The notes beneath the pieces are model-generated. The model was not told the origin of the DNA. It did no database searches and saw only the letters and a program-made list of their open reading frames with translations. A stretch of DNA of 64,000 bases, taken from the NCBI RefSeq assembly GCF_022347725.1, contig NZ_JAKRGB010000001.1, positions 372,001 through 436,000 on the forward strand, in the 5' to 3' direction. The stretch's first letter is position 1. Each line of letters starts with the position of its first letter. A program made the position numbers and the translations under genes. Positions 1-8,538 of the stretch are shown one piece after another. This DNA comes from Ruegeria sp. Ofav3-42. GTDB taxonomy: Bacteria; Pseudomonadota; Alphaproteobacteria; Rhodobacterales; Rhodobacteraceae.

Positions 1-1644
1 AAGGTTGGTCTTGAGCGCGGTTTCTTCAATCGAACCCTCTTTGGTCGCCCGCCCCGAGTTCACATCGATTGCGACCAGCGCTTCGGTCACGCCAATCACG
101 ATGTAGCCACCGGATTTCAGCTGAACGGTCGGATTGAACATTCCCGCCAGATAGCTTTCGACCTGATAGCGTGCAAATAGCGGCAGCGCGTCCTCATACC
201 TTTTCACGTTCTTGGCGTGCGACGGCATGATCATCTTCATGAAGTCTTTGGCAATGCGATATCCGCCCTCGCCCTCAACCAGAACCTCATCGATTTCGCG
301 ATTATACAAATCACGGATCGACCGTTTGATCAGGTCGCCCTCTTCATAAATCTTCGCGGGCGCTATGGATTTCAGCGTCAGTTCGCGGATCTGCTCCCAC
401 ATGCGTTGCAGATACTCGTAGTCGCGCTTGATCTCGGATTTTGTGCGCTTGGCACCCGCTGTGCGGATAATCAGGCCAGCACCTGTAGGTACGTCGATCT
501 CTGCCGCGATTTCCTTGAGCTTTTTACGGTCAGGTGCGTTGGTGATCTTGCGGCTGATTCCGCCACCGCGCGCGGTATTCGGCATCAGTACGCAGTACCG
601 ACCCGCCAGTGACAGGTACGTTGTCAGGGCGGCACCCTTGTTGCCGCGCTCTTCCTTGACGACCTGTACCAGCAGAACCTGGCGAACCTTGATGACCTCC
701 TGAATCTTGTACCGGCGCGGACGCGGCTTGCGAACAGGACGAATGTCTTCGCTGTCATCTTCGTCTGCGACGGATTCAATCGAGTCGTCCTTGGACGTCG
801 CATCAGCCCGGGCCTCAACCTCGGACTTTTCGTCATCCTCGGACGATGCCTCTTCAGCGGCTTCACCCTCTTCTGCCGGAGCCTCAACTTCGCTTACCGT
901 ATCTTCGGATTCGTCCGCTGCACTTTCAGGTGCCGGTTCTGCTTCGACGTCCTGCTCTTCCTCAGCGGTTTCCGCCGGGGTTTCATCAGTATTTTCGGAA
1001 GCCTCGGCTTCCACCTCAGACGTCGCGATTGCATCCTCTGCGCCGGCCTCAGCTTCGGCGTCTACAACCGCTTCAGCCTCAACCTGCGGCTCCGTGGTTT
1101 CCCCTTCATCGACAGGTTCTTCAACCGGGGTTTCAGCAACATGATCTGCCGGAGATGTGCCTTCCGGCACTGCAACGTCAGCACCTTCTTCGCTTTCATC
1201 CAGATCTATGGTTTCCATGCCGGTGGGTTCCGAAGAAACCTCGATCGATTCCACAGCATCGTCAGACTTTACATCAGCAGCCTTGGTCCGCGAGCGAGAC
1301 CGGCGTTTTTTCGGTTTCGCCTCATCAGCTTCATCGCGCGCCTTCATCGCCTCGGCATAAGCGCGCTCTTCTTCCATCAGCGCTTCGCGGTCGGCGACCG
1401 GGATCTGATAGTAATCCGGATGAATCTCCGAAAAAGCCAGGAACCCGTGACGGTTCCCGCCATAATCCACAAAGGCCGCCTGCAGGGACGGTTCGACCCG
1501 CGTTACCTTTGCTAGATAGATATTGCCAGCAAGCTGACGTTTGTTTTCGGATTCAAAATCGAACTCCTCGACCTTGTTTCCGTCAACCACCACAACCCGA
1601 GTCTCCTCGGTGTGGGTGGCATCGATAAGCATTTTCTTAGCCAT
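1..1644 (-). CDS. rne: Ribonuclease E, N-terminal part (3' end outside window)
   Basis: Endoribonuclease E, the membrane-associated core of the RNA degradosome that processes rRNA and tRNA precursors and starts mRNA decay. The frame opens at an ATG ending at 1644, preceded by AAGGA, and reads MAKKMLIDATH, typical of alphaproteobacterial RNase E. It stays open for 548 codons to the window edge. The first part of the S1 RNA-binding domain (residues about 35-80, GNIYLAKV and AAFVDYGGNRHGF) is separated from the second (residues about 313-360, VLVQVVKEERGNKGAALTTY) by an insertion. That insertion is very acidic at residues 122-302 and is flanked by basic stretches (KKRRSRSRTK and RKPRPRRYK). The C-terminal half, with the DNase I-like core and scaffold region, is not in view. 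Insertions at this place are known in the alphaproteobacterial family. Identity is near certain. Confidence 0.97.
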   Translation of the reverse strand, partial: MAKKMLIDATHTEETRVVVVDGNKVEEFDFESENKRQLAGNIYLAKVTRVEPSLQAAFVDYGGNRHGFLAFSEIHPDYYQIPVADREALMEEERAYAEAMKARDEADEAKPKKRRSRSRTKAADVKSDDAVESIEVSSEPTGMETIDLDESEEGADVAVPEGTSPADHVAETPVEEPVDEGETTEPQVEAEAVVDAEAEAGAEDAIATSEVEAEASENTDETPAETAEEEQDVEAEPAPESAADESEDTVSEVEAPAEEGEAAEEASSEDDEKSEVEARADATSKDDSIESVADEDDSEDIRPVRKPRPRRYKIQEVIKVRQVLLVQVVKEERGNKGAALTTYLSLAGRYCVLMPNTARGGGISRKITNAPDRKKLKEIAAEIDVPTGAGLIIRTAGAKRTKSEIKRDYEYLQRMWEQIRELTLKSIAPAKIYEEGDLIKRSIRDLYNREIDEVLVEGEGGYRIAKDFMKMIMPSHAKNVKRYEDALPLFARYQVESYLAGMFNPTVQLKSGGYIVIGVTEALVAIDVNSGRATKEGSIEETALKTNL

Positions 1645-2114
1645 GTGTCCTTGGTGCACCGCGCCAAACGCGTTGTCCTTACCCGTCCGGGGGGACAGGC
1701 GCTTTTGGGGTGGTGTCTTGTCAGGGCGATATCGGACGGCGCGCGGCAGGGTCTGGCGCTGTGGCCCCCTGCCCGTATACTCAGTCGTTGCGCGCGCGTC
1801 ATCGCGGTTCTTCTCCGACAGGCGCGGTCAATGCCTCCGCCTGCCCACTTATTCCTTTCGCCCGCTCTTGCGGGCTCAGGCGTTCTACCGCCCCGTTCGG
1901 GGCACAATCGGCCTGCTTTGCCATGCGGGATTGATCACCATCAGCGGCAGAGCAGCGAAACTCAAAGATTCGGGACTTTTGGGCGCAAAGAAGCCCTGCC
2001 CGTTCAGACACAATAAAAGCAGTCCTGTGGAAAACACAATGGGCAAACTGCGAGAAGATCGACACAAGGCCCCGGGATCACTTCATCTGGCCAGAAATAC
2101 CTCGGGGGTGAATT
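1645..2114 (-). promoter_or_regulatory. Long upstream/leader region of rne
   Basis: About 510 bases separate the rne start from the dctD stop, and no credible gene lies in them; short open frames here show no family resemblance. On the rne strand the segment contains GC-rich hairpins, for example GCCCGC-loop-GCGGGC near 1860-1875 and GCCCC-loop-GGGGC near 1891-1905. It ends in AAGGA before the ATG. In gammaproteobacteria the rne leader is structured and mediates autoregulation. Whether that holds here is inference. I could not place a confident promoter. Confidence 0.45.
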
Positions 2115-2147
2115 GAGCCAAAGGCTCAAGAGGGGGCTGGCCCCCTC
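2115..2147 (-). terminator. Paired hairpins downstream of dctD
   Basis: Two adjacent perfect dyads lie just after the dctD stop: GAGGGGG-CTGG-CCCCCTC (2130-2147) and GAGCC-AAA-GGCTC (2115-2127). No long T-tract follows on the minus strand, so this may be a 3'-end-stabilising structure or a weak terminator. Confidence 0.55.
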
Positions 2148-2154
2148 TCAGCTT

Positions 2155-3489
2155 TTACAGGTAGTCTGAGCGCTGCAGCCCGTACTTCGCCATCTTCTCG
2201 TTCAATGTCCGGCGTGGCAGGCACAATTCGTCCATCACTGAGGCAATCGAGCCTTTATGGCGCCGCATGGTATTGTCGATCAGCATCCGTTCGAACGCCT
2301 CGACATATTCTTTGAGTGGCTTACCCTCGGTTGTCATGACAGGTTGCATTTCCTCGTGATCAGACATCAGCAGCGACGCAATCGTCCCTGATCCGCGGCG
2401 TGACTGAAGGACGGCACGTTCGGCGATATTGATCAGTTGGCGCACGTTCCCAGGCCACGGTGCCTGCAACAGCTGAGCCGCTTCCTGAGCACTCACCTGA
2501 GGGGCGTCGCAGCCGTATTCCTCAGAGAATTGTTCACTCAGCCGGGTGAACAGCGTCAGGATATCCTCACCGCGCTGGCGCAGAGGGGGCATCGTGATCC
2601 GCAGCGCGGCCAGACGGTAGAACAAATCGGGGCGCAGAACGTCTTCGCTGGTCTTGCCAGCCTCCTGCAGGTTGGAAATCGCGATGATCCGCGTTTCGGC
2701 CGGGGTCCCCTGATCATTCATCACGCTCAGCAACCGGGCCTGCAGAGTGTCGCTCAGCGCCTCGACGTCCTCAAGCACAAGAGTACCACCGCGCGCCTCT
2801 TCGATCGCAGGCAGTTGCGCATCTTCCGGCATCATCGGGCCAAACAGGCGTTTCGACAGCGCTTCTTCCTCGAGCGCGGCGCAGGAGACCAGAACAAATT
2901 TCTTGCCCGCCCGGCTGCCTACCGCGTGCAGGGCGTGCGCAACCAACGTCTTACCTGTGCCGGTTTCGCCATCGATCAGCACATGACCATCCGCCTGCCC
3001 CAGATCCAAAATATCCTCACGCAGGCGTTCCATCACCGGGCTGGCGCCGATCAGCTTGTTCATGATCTGCGTGCCGCCGGACAATTCACGCCGAAGCGCG
3101 CGGTTGTCTAAAGTCAGCCGGCGCGCGTTGCTGGCGCGTTTGGCCAATTCTGACATCCGGTCGGGATTGAACGGTTTTTCGAGGAAATCGAACGCGCCTA
3201 CACGCATCGCCTCGACCGCCATGGGGACATCCCCGTGGCCCGTAATCATGATGACGGGCAGCGTGCTGTCCGCCCCCATCAGCTTTTTCAGCAACTGAAT
3301 GCCGTCCATGCCCGGCATTTTGATATCAGAAATCACGATGCCCGGATAATCCGGACCCAACACTTTCAGGGCGTCCTCTGCGCTGGCAAAGGTTTCGGTG
3401 TCATAGCCTGACAACGCCAGCCATTGGCTGATCGACTGGCGCATGTCCTGTTCGTCATCCACAATGGCTATCTTCATGGCCTGTGCCAT
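2155..3489 (-). CDS. dctD: DctD-like response regulator, AAA+ family, lacking GAFTGA
   Basis: Response regulator paired with the histidine kinase immediately upstream. A receiver domain (residues 6-120; acidic D11/D12, phospho-acceptor D55, T83, K105) is followed by an AAA+ domain (Walker A GETGTGKT at 174-181) and a C-terminal Fis-type helix-turn-helix (GSIASVMDELCLPRRTLNEK). The sigma-54 contact loop GAFTGA, expected between F216-G217 and G234-G235, is replaced by a short unrelated stretch. Walker B reads LVLEDV instead of the usual LFLDEI. Start chosen at the third codon of the longest frame because GAGGA lies six bases before that ATG. It begins 12 bases after the dctB stop, so the two are co-transcribed. 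C4-dicarboxylate control is inferred from family resemblance; no dct transporter genes are in the window. Confidence 0.85.
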   Translation of the reverse strand: MAQAMKIAIVDDEQDMRQSISQWLALSGYDTETFASAEDALKVLGPDYPGIVISDIKMPGMDGIQLLKKLMGADSTLPVIMITGHGDVPMAVEAMRVGAFDFLEKPFNPDRMSELAKRASNARRLTLDNRALRRELSGGTQIMNKLIGASPVMERLREDILDLGQADGHVLIDGETGTGKTLVAHALHAVGSRAGKKFVLVSCAALEEEALSKRLFGPMMPEDAQLPAIEEARGGTLVLEDVEALSDTLQARLLSVMNDQGTPAETRIIAISNLQEAGKTSEDVLRPDLFYRLAALRITMPPLRQRGEDILTLFTRLSEQFSEEYGCDAPQVSAQEAAQLLQAPWPGNVRQLINIAERAVLQSRRGSGTIASLLMSDHEEMQPVMTTEGKPLKEYVEAFERMLIDNTMRRHKGSIASVMDELCLPRRTLNEKMAKYGLQRSDYL

Positions 3490-3501
3490 AATCATTCCTC
3501 G

Positions 3502-5280
3502 TTATTCCGCGGCCTCAAGGCCGTCGCTTCCAAGTCTCGGCAACTGCATTTCAAACACCGCCCCGCCTTGCGGGCTGTTGCGTGCTGTCAGCCGTCCGCC
3601 ATGGTCGTTCACGATCCCCGATGAGATGGCAAGCCCCAGACCAACTCCGTCACCGGGCTGTTTGGTAGTATAGAACGGTTCGAACAGGTTTTCGATGTTT
3701 TCAATCCCGTACCCGTTATCGCGCACGGTAAGCACCGCCATATCGCCTGCGGCCAGGATAATCTCAACGTCCGGCTCTGATACAGATTTGGTGGCGTCCA
3801 GCGCATTACGCAAGAGGTTGACCATAACCTGTTCGATCCGCATCTGGTCGCCCATGACCAGGACCGGTTCATCCGGCAGGATCTGGGTGATCTTGACATG
3901 CCGCTGGCGCAACTGCGGCTCCATCATGGACAGGGACGTGGCCAGCGCTTCGCCAAGATTTACAGGGGAAAACGTATCCGCGCCCTTCCGCGCATAAGAT
4001 TTGAGCTGGCGGGTAATCGCCCCCATCCGCTCGATCAGACCGTCGATCCGACCGAAGCTGGCCAGCGCCTCTTCTGCCCGGTTTCGGCGCAACAACAGAC
4101 GCGCCCCGGCCAGATAGGTTTTCATTGCAGCCAGAGGTTGATTGAGCTCATGACTGACCGCCGCTGACATCTCACCCAACGCCGCCAATTTTGAGCTTTG
4201 GGCAAGCGTCTGCTCGGCAACTTCCAGTGTCTTTTCAACCCGTTCCCGCTCAGCGATTTCCCGCTTTAGCCTTGTGTTCAATGCGCGAAGCTCTGCCGAC
4301 TCGCGCTGAAACAGGGCCATTCGGAACGTGGCCCGGCGGCTCAGCGCGTAGAAGGCCAGCGCCAGAAGAATCGCAAAGCCCATGATCTCGAGCGCGAGGA
4401 CGCTGTTCACCTTCTCGCGAATCGACGCGTAAGTGGTGAACGAGGTCATTTTCCAACCCCTAAACGGGATGCGCGTTTCCATACGCATGACCGCCTCGCC
4501 TTGCAGATAGCCGTCTGGCGGCAGTGCGGTCCAGTCGGTCGTGGCGCGAATGGCGCGCTGAATGGCCCCTTGTGGCGGCTGGCGACGCAGCGCAGCGTTT
4601 TCCTCGAGCCCGCGCCACTGCGGTTCGGTCGAAAGGATGATTGTGCCCGTGCTGTCCGTGACCATCACCGCATCGGAAATTCCGGCCCAGGCCCGTTCGA
4701 ACTTCTGCAGGTCAACCTCGACAACGATGACGCCTAGAATCTCGGCATTGGCTTCTATGCGTCGCGAATAGACGAAACTGTAGCCGCCGGATTCCTTTTC
4801 GATGACCGTAAAGATCGTTGAGTTCGATCGGACGGCATCAATAAAATACGGGGAACTTCGGTGCCCTTCGCCTAATCGGTTTCTGTCCGTAGCCGCCCTG
4901 GTAAGACCATCGCTGTCCAACAACATCAGGGACGCCGCGCCGATCTCTTCGACAAAGGAGATCAGCCGTAGACTGGACAGCGAATAGTCGCTGGATTGCA
5001 GCGCCGAAATCAATGTGGGGTCGCGCGCCAAAAGCTGGGGAACAATCGCGTTTCTGCGCAATTCGCTCAGCAGGTTCCCGGAATACAGCGTCAGGCGTAC
5101 TTCGGCCCGGTTGCGAGTGGATTCGGTAAAACGGTCTGTCAACAGCCGGTTAGTGACATAGACAGTTGTGACCGTTGCGATCAACAGGAACAATACCGCC
5201 ACACGCAGCCGCCAACCCAATGGCGCGCCGCGAAATGGTTTTGTCAGAAAGGACCAGACTGAGCGAACTTCGGAACTCAT
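3502..5280 (-). CDS. dctB: DctB-like sensor histidine kinase
   Basis: Membrane-bound sensor kinase of 592 residues, probably sensing C4-dicarboxylates in the periplasm and phosphorylating the regulator encoded next to it. There are two membrane helices (about 26-43 and 293-313) enclosing a roughly 250-residue periplasmic sensor region. A short coiled coil follows (325-360), then the dimerisation/phosphorylation helix with H377 (AAVSHELNQPLAAMKTY). The ATP-binding domain shows the N box (QVMVNLLRNALDA), G1 (DNGYGIEN) and G2 (GDGVGLGLAIS). Size and layout match DctB. The gene heads a two-gene unit with dctD. Confidence 0.88.
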   Translation of the reverse strand: MSSEVRSVWSFLTKPFRGAPLGWRLRVAVLFLLIATVTTVYVTNRLLTDRFTESTRNRAEVRLTLYSGNLLSELRRNAIVPQLLARDPTLISALQSSDYSLSSLRLISFVEEIGAASLMLLDSDGLTRAATDRNRLGEGHRSSPYFIDAVRSNSTIFTVIEKESGGYSFVYSRRIEANAEILGVIVVEVDLQKFERAWAGISDAVMVTDSTGTIILSTEPQWRGLEENAALRRQPPQGAIQRAIRATTDWTALPPDGYLQGEAVMRMETRIPFRGWKMTSFTTYASIREKVNSVLALEIMGFAILLALAFYALSRRATFRMALFQRESAELRALNTRLKREIAERERVEKTLEVAEQTLAQSSKLAALGEMSAAVSHELNQPLAAMKTYLAGARLLLRRNRAEEALASFGRIDGLIERMGAITRQLKSYARKGADTFSPVNLGEALATSLSMMEPQLRQRHVKITQILPDEPVLVMGDQMRIEQVMVNLLRNALDATKSVSEPDVEIILAAGDMAVLTVRDNGYGIENIENLFEPFYTTKQPGDGVGLGLAISSGIVNDHGGRLTARNSPQGGAVFEMQLPRLGSDGLEAAE

Positions 5281-5316
5281 CCCGGAAATTTACGCGGGCT
5301 GGGTCGTAAGCTCAAG

Positions 5317-5985
5317 TCACGCCGGTGCGAGGACGCCCGACAATGCGCGGAACAATGCCGTCCCGTCGGTTCCGCCGTGACCTTCATCAGCCGCACGTTC
5401 GGGGTGCGGCATCATTCCCAGCACCCGGCGGTTTTCGGACAGGATACCGGCGATATCGCCGACCGAGCCATTCGGATTCTCGGTATAGGTGAATGCAATC
5501 CGGTCCTGATCCTGCAGTTTGGCCAGTGTGGCGTCGTCGGCAAAATAGTTGCCGTCGTGATGCGCGATCGGGATACCGATGACATCGCCCGCGTTATAGC
5601 CTTCGGTGAACGCGCTATCGCTGGTTTCCACTTTCAGGCCGACCGTGCGGCAGATGTATTTCAGACCGGCATTGCGCAGCAGAGCACCCGGCAAGATACC
5701 GGTTTCGGTCAGAATCTGAAAACCGTTGCAGATACCGACGGCATAGCCGCCGCGTTCGGTGTGATCGACCACGGCCTTACAAATCGGAGATTGCGCGGCG
5801 ATGGCACCGCAACGCAGGTAGTCTCCGTAGGAAAAACCACCCGGAACGCCCACGATATCCACGCCCTCGGGCAGCGCGGCGTCCTTGTGCCAGACCATAT
5901 CGACCTCAAAACCTGCCTGTTCGAAAGCGACGGCAAGATCCCGGTCACAGTTTGAGCCTGGGAATACGATGACAGCTGCGCGCAT
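5317..5985 (-). CDS. purQ: Phosphoribosylformylglycinamidine synthase subunit PurQ
   Basis: Class I glutamine amidotransferase subunit (222 residues) of the FGAR amidotransferase. It releases ammonia from glutamine for PurL in step 4 of IMP synthesis, with PurS as the bridging subunit. Start is the ATG of [16 protein letters not shown], preceded by GGAGGG; a longer in-frame extension upstream has no family resemblance. The nucleophile elbow GICNGFQIL holds the catalytic Cys (about residue 88), and the His/Glu pair lies in MMPHPERA near the C-terminus. It follows purS by 22 bases on the same strand. The partner purL is about 20 kb away at 25878. Confidence 0.96.
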   Translation of the reverse strand: MRAAVIVFPGSNCDRDLAVAFEQAGFEVDMVWHKDAALPEGVDIVGVPGGFSYGDYLRCGAIAAQSPICKAVVDHTERGGYAVGICNGFQILTETGILPGALLRNAGLKYICRTVGLKVETSDSAFTEGYNAGDVIGIPIAHHDGNYFADDATLAKLQDQDRIAFTYTENPNGSVGDIAGILSENRRVLGMMPHPERAADEGHGGTDGTALFRALSGVLAPA

Positions 5986-6007
5986 GGCGGGCCCTCCGGA
6001 GTTGGGT

Positions 6008-6238
6008 TCAGACCAGTTCGATTTCGTAGCGTTCGATGACCGTATTGGCCAACAGTTTTTCGCACATCTCGGTGATGTCCGCCTCGGTCGCGCCCTCGGC
6101 CAGTTCAAGATCAATCACCTTGCCCTGACGCACACCTTCGACCTGATCAAAGCCCATGGCACCCAATGCGTGACGCACTGCCTCACCCTGCGGGTCCAGA
6201 ACCCCGTTCTTGAGCATCACATGCACACGTGCTTTCAT
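6008..6238 (-). CDS. purS: Phosphoribosylformylglycinamidine synthase subunit PurS
   Basis: Small (76-residue) structural subunit of the three-part FGAR amidotransferase. It holds PurQ and PurL together for ammonia transfer. The start at [18 protein letters not shown] matches the family and has GGAG eight bases upstream. The [12 protein letters not shown] motif and the C-terminal [14 protein letters not shown] segment are characteristic. It lies directly upstream of purQ, as is usual in organisms with the small-type PurL, which this window also encodes. Confidence 0.95.
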   Translation of the reverse strand: MKARVHVMLKNGVLDPQGEAVRHALGAMGFDQVEGVRQGKVIDLELAEGATEADITEMCEKLLANTVIERYEIELV

Positions 6239-6356
6239 TCTCGCAACTCCAACTGAGGGCCCTGCTTTCAGGCCCGTTCCGTTGCGCGGGGGATAGCGTG
6301 CTTGGTGGCGTTGGACAAGCCTTCTTGAAACGGACACATGACCGCATGGGGCCGGG

Positions 6357-7025
6357 TTACCCGCTTCCGCCCGAAATCAGCCCCGGATAATGCGTATCAA
6401 TCGAGTTGAACACTCCGGTCAAAACCATCTCAATCGCAACCGCCACAAGTATCAGAGCCATGACGCGCGTGATGACGTTGATCATCGTCATCCCCAAGAG
6501 ACGTGCAATTGGATCAGCAAACAACAAACCCACACCGACGATCAGACAGGCAATCACGATTGCGCTGCCAAGGGTCACCACTTCGGCGCCATCGGAAAGT
6601 GTATGGGCATACACGATAGTGATCGCAATGGTGCCGGGTCCAATGGTCAAGGGGATGGCAAGCGGGACCACGGCTATATTCTCTTTCTTCTTATGCCCTT
6701 CTTCCGCAGCCATTTGATCCCCTTTGGGCCGGTCCGATGCGTTCAGCATCGACATCCCGATGCCAAAGATGATTAGCCCTCCGGCAATACGGAATGAGGG
6801 TATGTCTATACCAAACACAGCCAGAATTTCTTCTCCGATCACAACGGAAATCAATCCAACGATGATCACTGTACCGGTCACGATAAACGCCACCCTGCGG
6901 CGCTCGGGTGCCGAGTAACCGTCGGTCATGCTGAGGAAAATCGGGATTCCGTACAAGGGATTGAAGATCGCCAGCAACGCCGCGAGAAACTTAAGAAAAA
7001 CCGCCTGGTCGAATAATTCAGCCAT
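6357..7025 (-). CDS. MarC-family integral membrane protein
   Basis: Inner-membrane protein of about 222 residues with six predicted hydrophobic helices. It shows typical MarC features: the N-terminal FLKFLAALLAIFNPLYGIPIFL segment, IPLTIGPGTIAITIVYAH in the middle, and a glycine-rich last helix. The family's transport substrate is unknown; older links to multiple antibiotic resistance have not held. The start is uncertain. I use the ATG of MAELFDQ because helix one follows at once, though a 15-codon longer form from 7070 is possible and neither has a strong ribosome site. It sits between the purC terminator and purS; a link to purine synthesis is not implied. Confidence 0.82.
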   Translation of the reverse strand: MAELFDQAVFLKFLAALLAIFNPLYGIPIFLSMTDGYSAPERRRVAFIVTGTVIIVGLISVVIGEEILAVFGIDIPSFRIAGGLIIFGIGMSMLNASDRPKGDQMAAEEGHKKKENIAVVPLAIPLTIGPGTIAITIVYAHTLSDGAEVVTLGSAIVIACLIVGVGLLFADPIARLLGMTMINVITRVMALILVAVAIEMVLTGVFNSIDTHYPGLISGGSG

Positions 7026-7099
7026 TGCTTTGGTCACCGTCCGATTATCTAACCCGACAATGTGAGACATTTGGATGGGCTGTCAATTTCGCAGCGCAA

Positions 7100-7134
7100 A
7101 GAAAAAGCGCTGCGGATACACCGGCAGCGCTTTT
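7100..7134 (-). terminator. Rho-independent terminator of purC
   Basis: On the minus strand AAAGCGCTGC pairs with GCAGCGCTTT around a ten-base loop and runs into TTTTTCTTTG, 25 bases after the purC stop. A strong intrinsic terminator separating purC from marC-purS-purQ. Confidence 0.85.
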
Positions 7135-7159
7135 GCAAATTTATGGACCCGGAGGGTGA

Positions 7160-7915
7160 TCAGTTGATCAGCGTCGGTTTGGTCACGTTGCTTTTGGGCA
7201 AAACGCCCAGACGGCGCGCGACCTCGGAATAGGCGTCGGTCAGGTTGCCCAGATCCCGACGGAATACGTCCTTGTCCAGCTTCTGACCAGTTTCGATATC
7301 CCACAGACGGCAGCTGTCGGGGCTGATCTCGTCGGCGATAATCAAACGCTGAAAGTCACCGTCGAACACACGGCCAATTTCGATCTTGAAATCGACCAGA
7401 CGAATACCGACGGCCAGCATCATGCCGCTCATGAAATCATTCACCCGCAGTGCCAGGCTGAGGATATCGTCCATGTCCTGCTGGCTGGCCCAGCCGAAGG
7501 CGGCGATATGTTCCTCGGTCACCAACGGATCACCCAACGCATCGTCTTTGTAGCAATATTCGACAATCGGACGCGGCAGCTGCGTGCCTTCGGCAATCCC
7601 AAGACGCTTGGAGATCGACCCGGCCGCATAGTTGCGAACGATCACCTCAAGAGGAATGATCTCGCAGTTGCGCACCAATTGCTCACGCATGTTCAGGCGG
7701 CGAATGAAATGGGTGGGCACGCCAATCTGGTTGAGGCCGGTCATGAAGAACTCGCTCAGGCGGTTGTTCAGGACCCCTTTGCCGTCGATGACATCCTTTT
7801 TCTCCGCATTGAATGCGGTGGCATCATCCTTGAAGTACTGCACGATGGTTCCCGGTTCCGGGCCTTCGTACAGAATCTTGGCCTTACCTTCGTAGATTTT
7901 CTTGCGACGCGCCAT
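7160..7915 (-). CDS. purC: Phosphoribosylaminoimidazole-succinocarboxamide synthase (SAICAR synthetase)
   Basis: ATP-dependent ligase (251 residues) joining CAIR and aspartate to give SAICAR in purine synthesis. The start [18 protein letters not shown] is the usual N-terminus and has GAAAGG upstream; the longer frame from 7972 adds an unrelated arginine-rich extension. Family motifs are [17 protein letters not shown] (substrate site), [10 protein letters not shown] and [16 protein letters not shown]. It is followed by its own terminator and faces the divergent zeta-inhibitor gene across 187 bases. Confidence 0.96.
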   Translation of the reverse strand: MARRKKIYEGKAKILYEGPEPGTIVQYFKDDATAFNAEKKDVIDGKGVLNNRLSEFFMTGLNQIGVPTHFIRRLNMREQLVRNCEIIPLEVIVRNYAAGSISKRLGIAEGTQLPRPIVEYCYKDDALGDPLVTEEHIAAFGWASQQDMDDILSLALRVNDFMSGMMLAVGIRLVDFKIEIGRVFDGDFQRLIIADEISPDSCRLWDIETGQKLDKDVFRRDLGNLTDAYSEVARRLGVLPKSNVTKPTLIN

Positions 7916-8102
7916 GTGCGACCTTTCCAGTCCGGGGCGAGGGAATGAGTCCCTTCGCGTTGGCGCCCTCATAGTCTAAGCCCCCCTTTCCCGCAAGTTC
8001 AGTGGGCCGAGAGGCTTTGACGCAGCGCAAATCCCTTGCACCGGAGCGCACCTATAGTCATATCATCAGTAAAGAAGATGTAATCCATGAGGTCCCCAAC
8101 CA

Positions 8103-8420
8103 ATGACCACTTTTGACGAACGCGAACAAGCTTTTGAGGCCAAATTCGCCCATGACGAAGAAATGCGGTTCAAAGTCGAAGCCCGCTGCAACAAATTGCT
8201 GGGCCTTTGGGCCGCTGAAAAGCTGGGCAAATCCGGCGATGAAGCAGAAGCATACGCCAAAACCGTGGTAATCGCCGATTTTGAAGAAGCCGGGCACGAG
8301 GATGTCGTGCGCAAAGTCTCGGGTGATCTGGGTTCGTTGTCTTCCGACGACGAAGTCCGCGCCAAACTGGCTGAACTACTGCCCGAAGCCAAAGCGCAAG
8401 TAATGACCGAAACCGAGTAA
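8103..8420 (+). CDS. F1-ATPase zeta-type inhibitor subunit (DUF1476 family)
   Basis: A 105-residue charged alpha-helical protein of the DUF1476 family, which in Paracoccus denitrificans is the zeta subunit that blocks ATP hydrolysis by the F1-ATPase. The N-terminus (TTFDEREQAFEAKFAHDEE) matches the inhibitory helix of the family, and the remainder forms a predicted four-helix bundle. GAGG lies ten bases before the ATG, and two terminators follow the gene. It is monocistronic and divergent from purC. The role is taken from the family; no ATP synthase genes are in the window. Confidence 0.88.
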   Translation: MTTFDEREQAFEAKFAHDEEMRFKVEARCNKLLGLWAAEKLGKSGDEAEAYAKTVVIADFEEAGHEDVVRKVSGDLGSLSSDDEVRAKLAELLPEAKAQVMTETE

Positions 8421-8433
8421 GGTAAGTTACTCT

Positions 8434-8455
8434 ACTCATGATCTTCATGAGTTTT
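8434..8455 (+). terminator. Terminator after the zeta inhibitor gene
   Basis: ACTCATGA-TCT-TCATGAGT followed by TTT, 13 bases after the stop codon. Confidence 0.7.
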
Positions 8456-8471
8456 ATGAATTTGATTTGAT

Positions 8472-8506
8472 GCCCCGGTCGTGAGACACGGGGCGTCTAT
8501 ATTTTT
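8472..8506 (+). terminator. Second hairpin upstream of bmt
   Basis: GCCCCG (8472-8477) pairs with CGGGGC (8489-8494), followed by GTCTATATTTTT. This looks like a back-up terminator for the upstream gene. A further small dyad, CCAAAA-CCGGCC-TTTTGG (8512-8529), lies ten bases before the bmt start. I see no SAM- or SAH-riboswitch core here. Confidence 0.6.
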
Positions 8507-8538
8507 AACGGCCAAAACCGGCCTTTTGGGAATGCCCC

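Noticed and set aside
707-1628. Ser/Ala-rich and Pro/Arg-rich plus-strand frames opposite rne
   Set aside because: They are the complement of the Glu/Ala-rich RNase E insertion and have no independent support.
3495-3495. Upstream ATG of dctD as start
   Set aside because: GAGGA directly abuts it with no spacing; the ATG two codons later has a six-base spacing.
8421-8538. SAM- or SAH-type riboswitch before the methionine-forming methyltransferase gene
   Set aside because: The hairpins present look like terminators of the upstream gene; no known riboswitch core is recognisable.
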